Assembly (NCBI RefSeq): GCF_003856835.1
Contig: NZ_CP034145.1
Location: forward strand, 2,294,001 to 2,358,000
Origin: Haloplanus aerogenes
GTDB lineage: Archaea; Halobacteriota; Halobacteria; Halobacteriales; Haloferacaceae
DNA length: 64,000 bases
Direction of reading: 5' to 3'
The notes under the pieces were generated by a model. That model worked only from the letters and a program-made list of their open reading frames with translations. It was not told the origin of the DNA and made no database searches. Below, in pieces: positions 63,717-64,000 of the stretch. The translations under genes and the position numbers were made by a program. The first letter of the stretch is position 1. Every line of letters starts with the position of its first letter.

Positions 63717-64000
63717 ATGGCAGCATCGCTCCCGACCGAATTGATCGGTCGGGTGTCGAAACGAATCGGGTGGTACGTCAACCACGAGAACCTCCTCGTC
63801 CGATTCGTCTCCCTGTGGATTGTCGTCGCGAGCGCGTTCACCGCGGCGTGGCTCCTCAGTTACTTCTTCCTTCCCCAGGGGCTGTTACGCGGCGGGAATC
63901 CGGGCGCATCTACGGGGTACGCGGGGAGTATCACACGAGAGTTCTTGTGGCTGTTCGGGTGGAACGTCGGCGTCTCCCTGATCGCTATCGGCGCGAACAC
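63717..64000 (+). CDS. SpoIIM-like (DUF95) membrane protein, 5' part only
   Basis: ATG 63717 opens a frame that runs off the right edge after about 94 residues. A hydrophobic helix (about 31-53) is followed by a loop (LPQGLLRGGNPGASTGYAG) and a second helix (FLWLFGWNVGVSLIAIGAN). The pattern resembles archaeal stage II sporulation M-type membrane proteins. Only the first part is available. Confidence 0.5.
   Translation, partial: MAASLPTELIGRVSKRIGWYVNHENLLVRFVSLWIVVASAFTAAWLLSYFFLPQGLLRGGNPGASTGYAGSITREFLWLFGWNVGVSLIAIGAN

Noticed and set aside
1-64000. CRISPR array
   Set aside because: No series of regularly spaced direct repeats was seen anywhere; the only regular repetition is the coding PKD repeat.

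Overview
The window reads as haloarchaeal DNA (class Halobacteria). The proteins are strongly acidic, most third codon positions are G or C, and the gene content includes Tat lipoproteins, a halocyanin-like blue copper protein, a PGF-CTERM-like surface protein, a haloarchaeal IS6 element and wHTH regulators of haloarchaeal type. Identities are by motif recognition; no database was searched. The window looks like a mosaic accessory region (plasmid or genomic island) with many truncated and frameshifted genes, lying between more ordinary metabolic and transport genes.

Region by region. 1-5.3 kb: a ThDP-dependent acetolactate-synthase-like enzyme overlapping an aldehyde dehydrogenase, a heme-copper-oxidase-like membrane protein, and a regulator and an FmdE-like gene that meet head to head with both starts missing. 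5.4-8.5 kb: tyrosine recombinase, HEPN/MNT toxin-antitoxin pair and a wHTH protein. 9.0-11 kb: an IS4-superfamily transposase and a broken Tat lipoprotein. 11.0-13.3 kb: an AT-richer locus with a small membrane protein, a wHTH regulator and, divergently, a secreted precursor ending in a 14-cysteine peptide, closely recalling the halocin C8 precursor layout. 13.3-15.9 kb: copper/zinc-type small proteins, several broken, and a truncated MazF-like toxin with its wHTH partner.

17-33 kb is a probable defence island. It holds a 1902-residue protein with about 16 PKD-like repeats and no signal peptide, paired with a 320-residue unknown; a McrB/McrC pair; an IS6 element; a SLATT-type two-helix membrane protein; and an EVE-AAA protein with degenerate ATPase motifs next to a small primase-polymerase-like protein. 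A fragment of a tRNA-Gln(TTG) at 33.75 kb may mark an old integration boundary.

34.6-48 kb: a PGF-CTERM-like surface protein, a Mre11-like phosphoesterase, an EEP-family nuclease/phosphatase, and a MoxR-type AAA protein and a metallopeptidase-VWA protein that normally would be expected together. Between these last two lies a block (41.6-44.3 kb) with quite different codon use (many ATA, AGA and AGG codons) and prepilin-like N termini, which I infer came from a nanohaloarchaeal-type donor, followed by a MazEF pair.

48-57.3 kb: small, mostly unknown haloarchaeal genes, including a C2H2/cold-shock fusion, a two-gene unit with a PEP-utiliser mobile domain lacking its histidine, a SWIM zinc-finger protein, DUF192 and a lipoprotein, with two related TTACCCCACG hairpins. 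57.3-64 kb: heavy-metal P-type ATPases (one broken, one intact with an SPC motif), UspA, a CPBP-type membrane protease and the start of a SpoIIM-like membrane protein.
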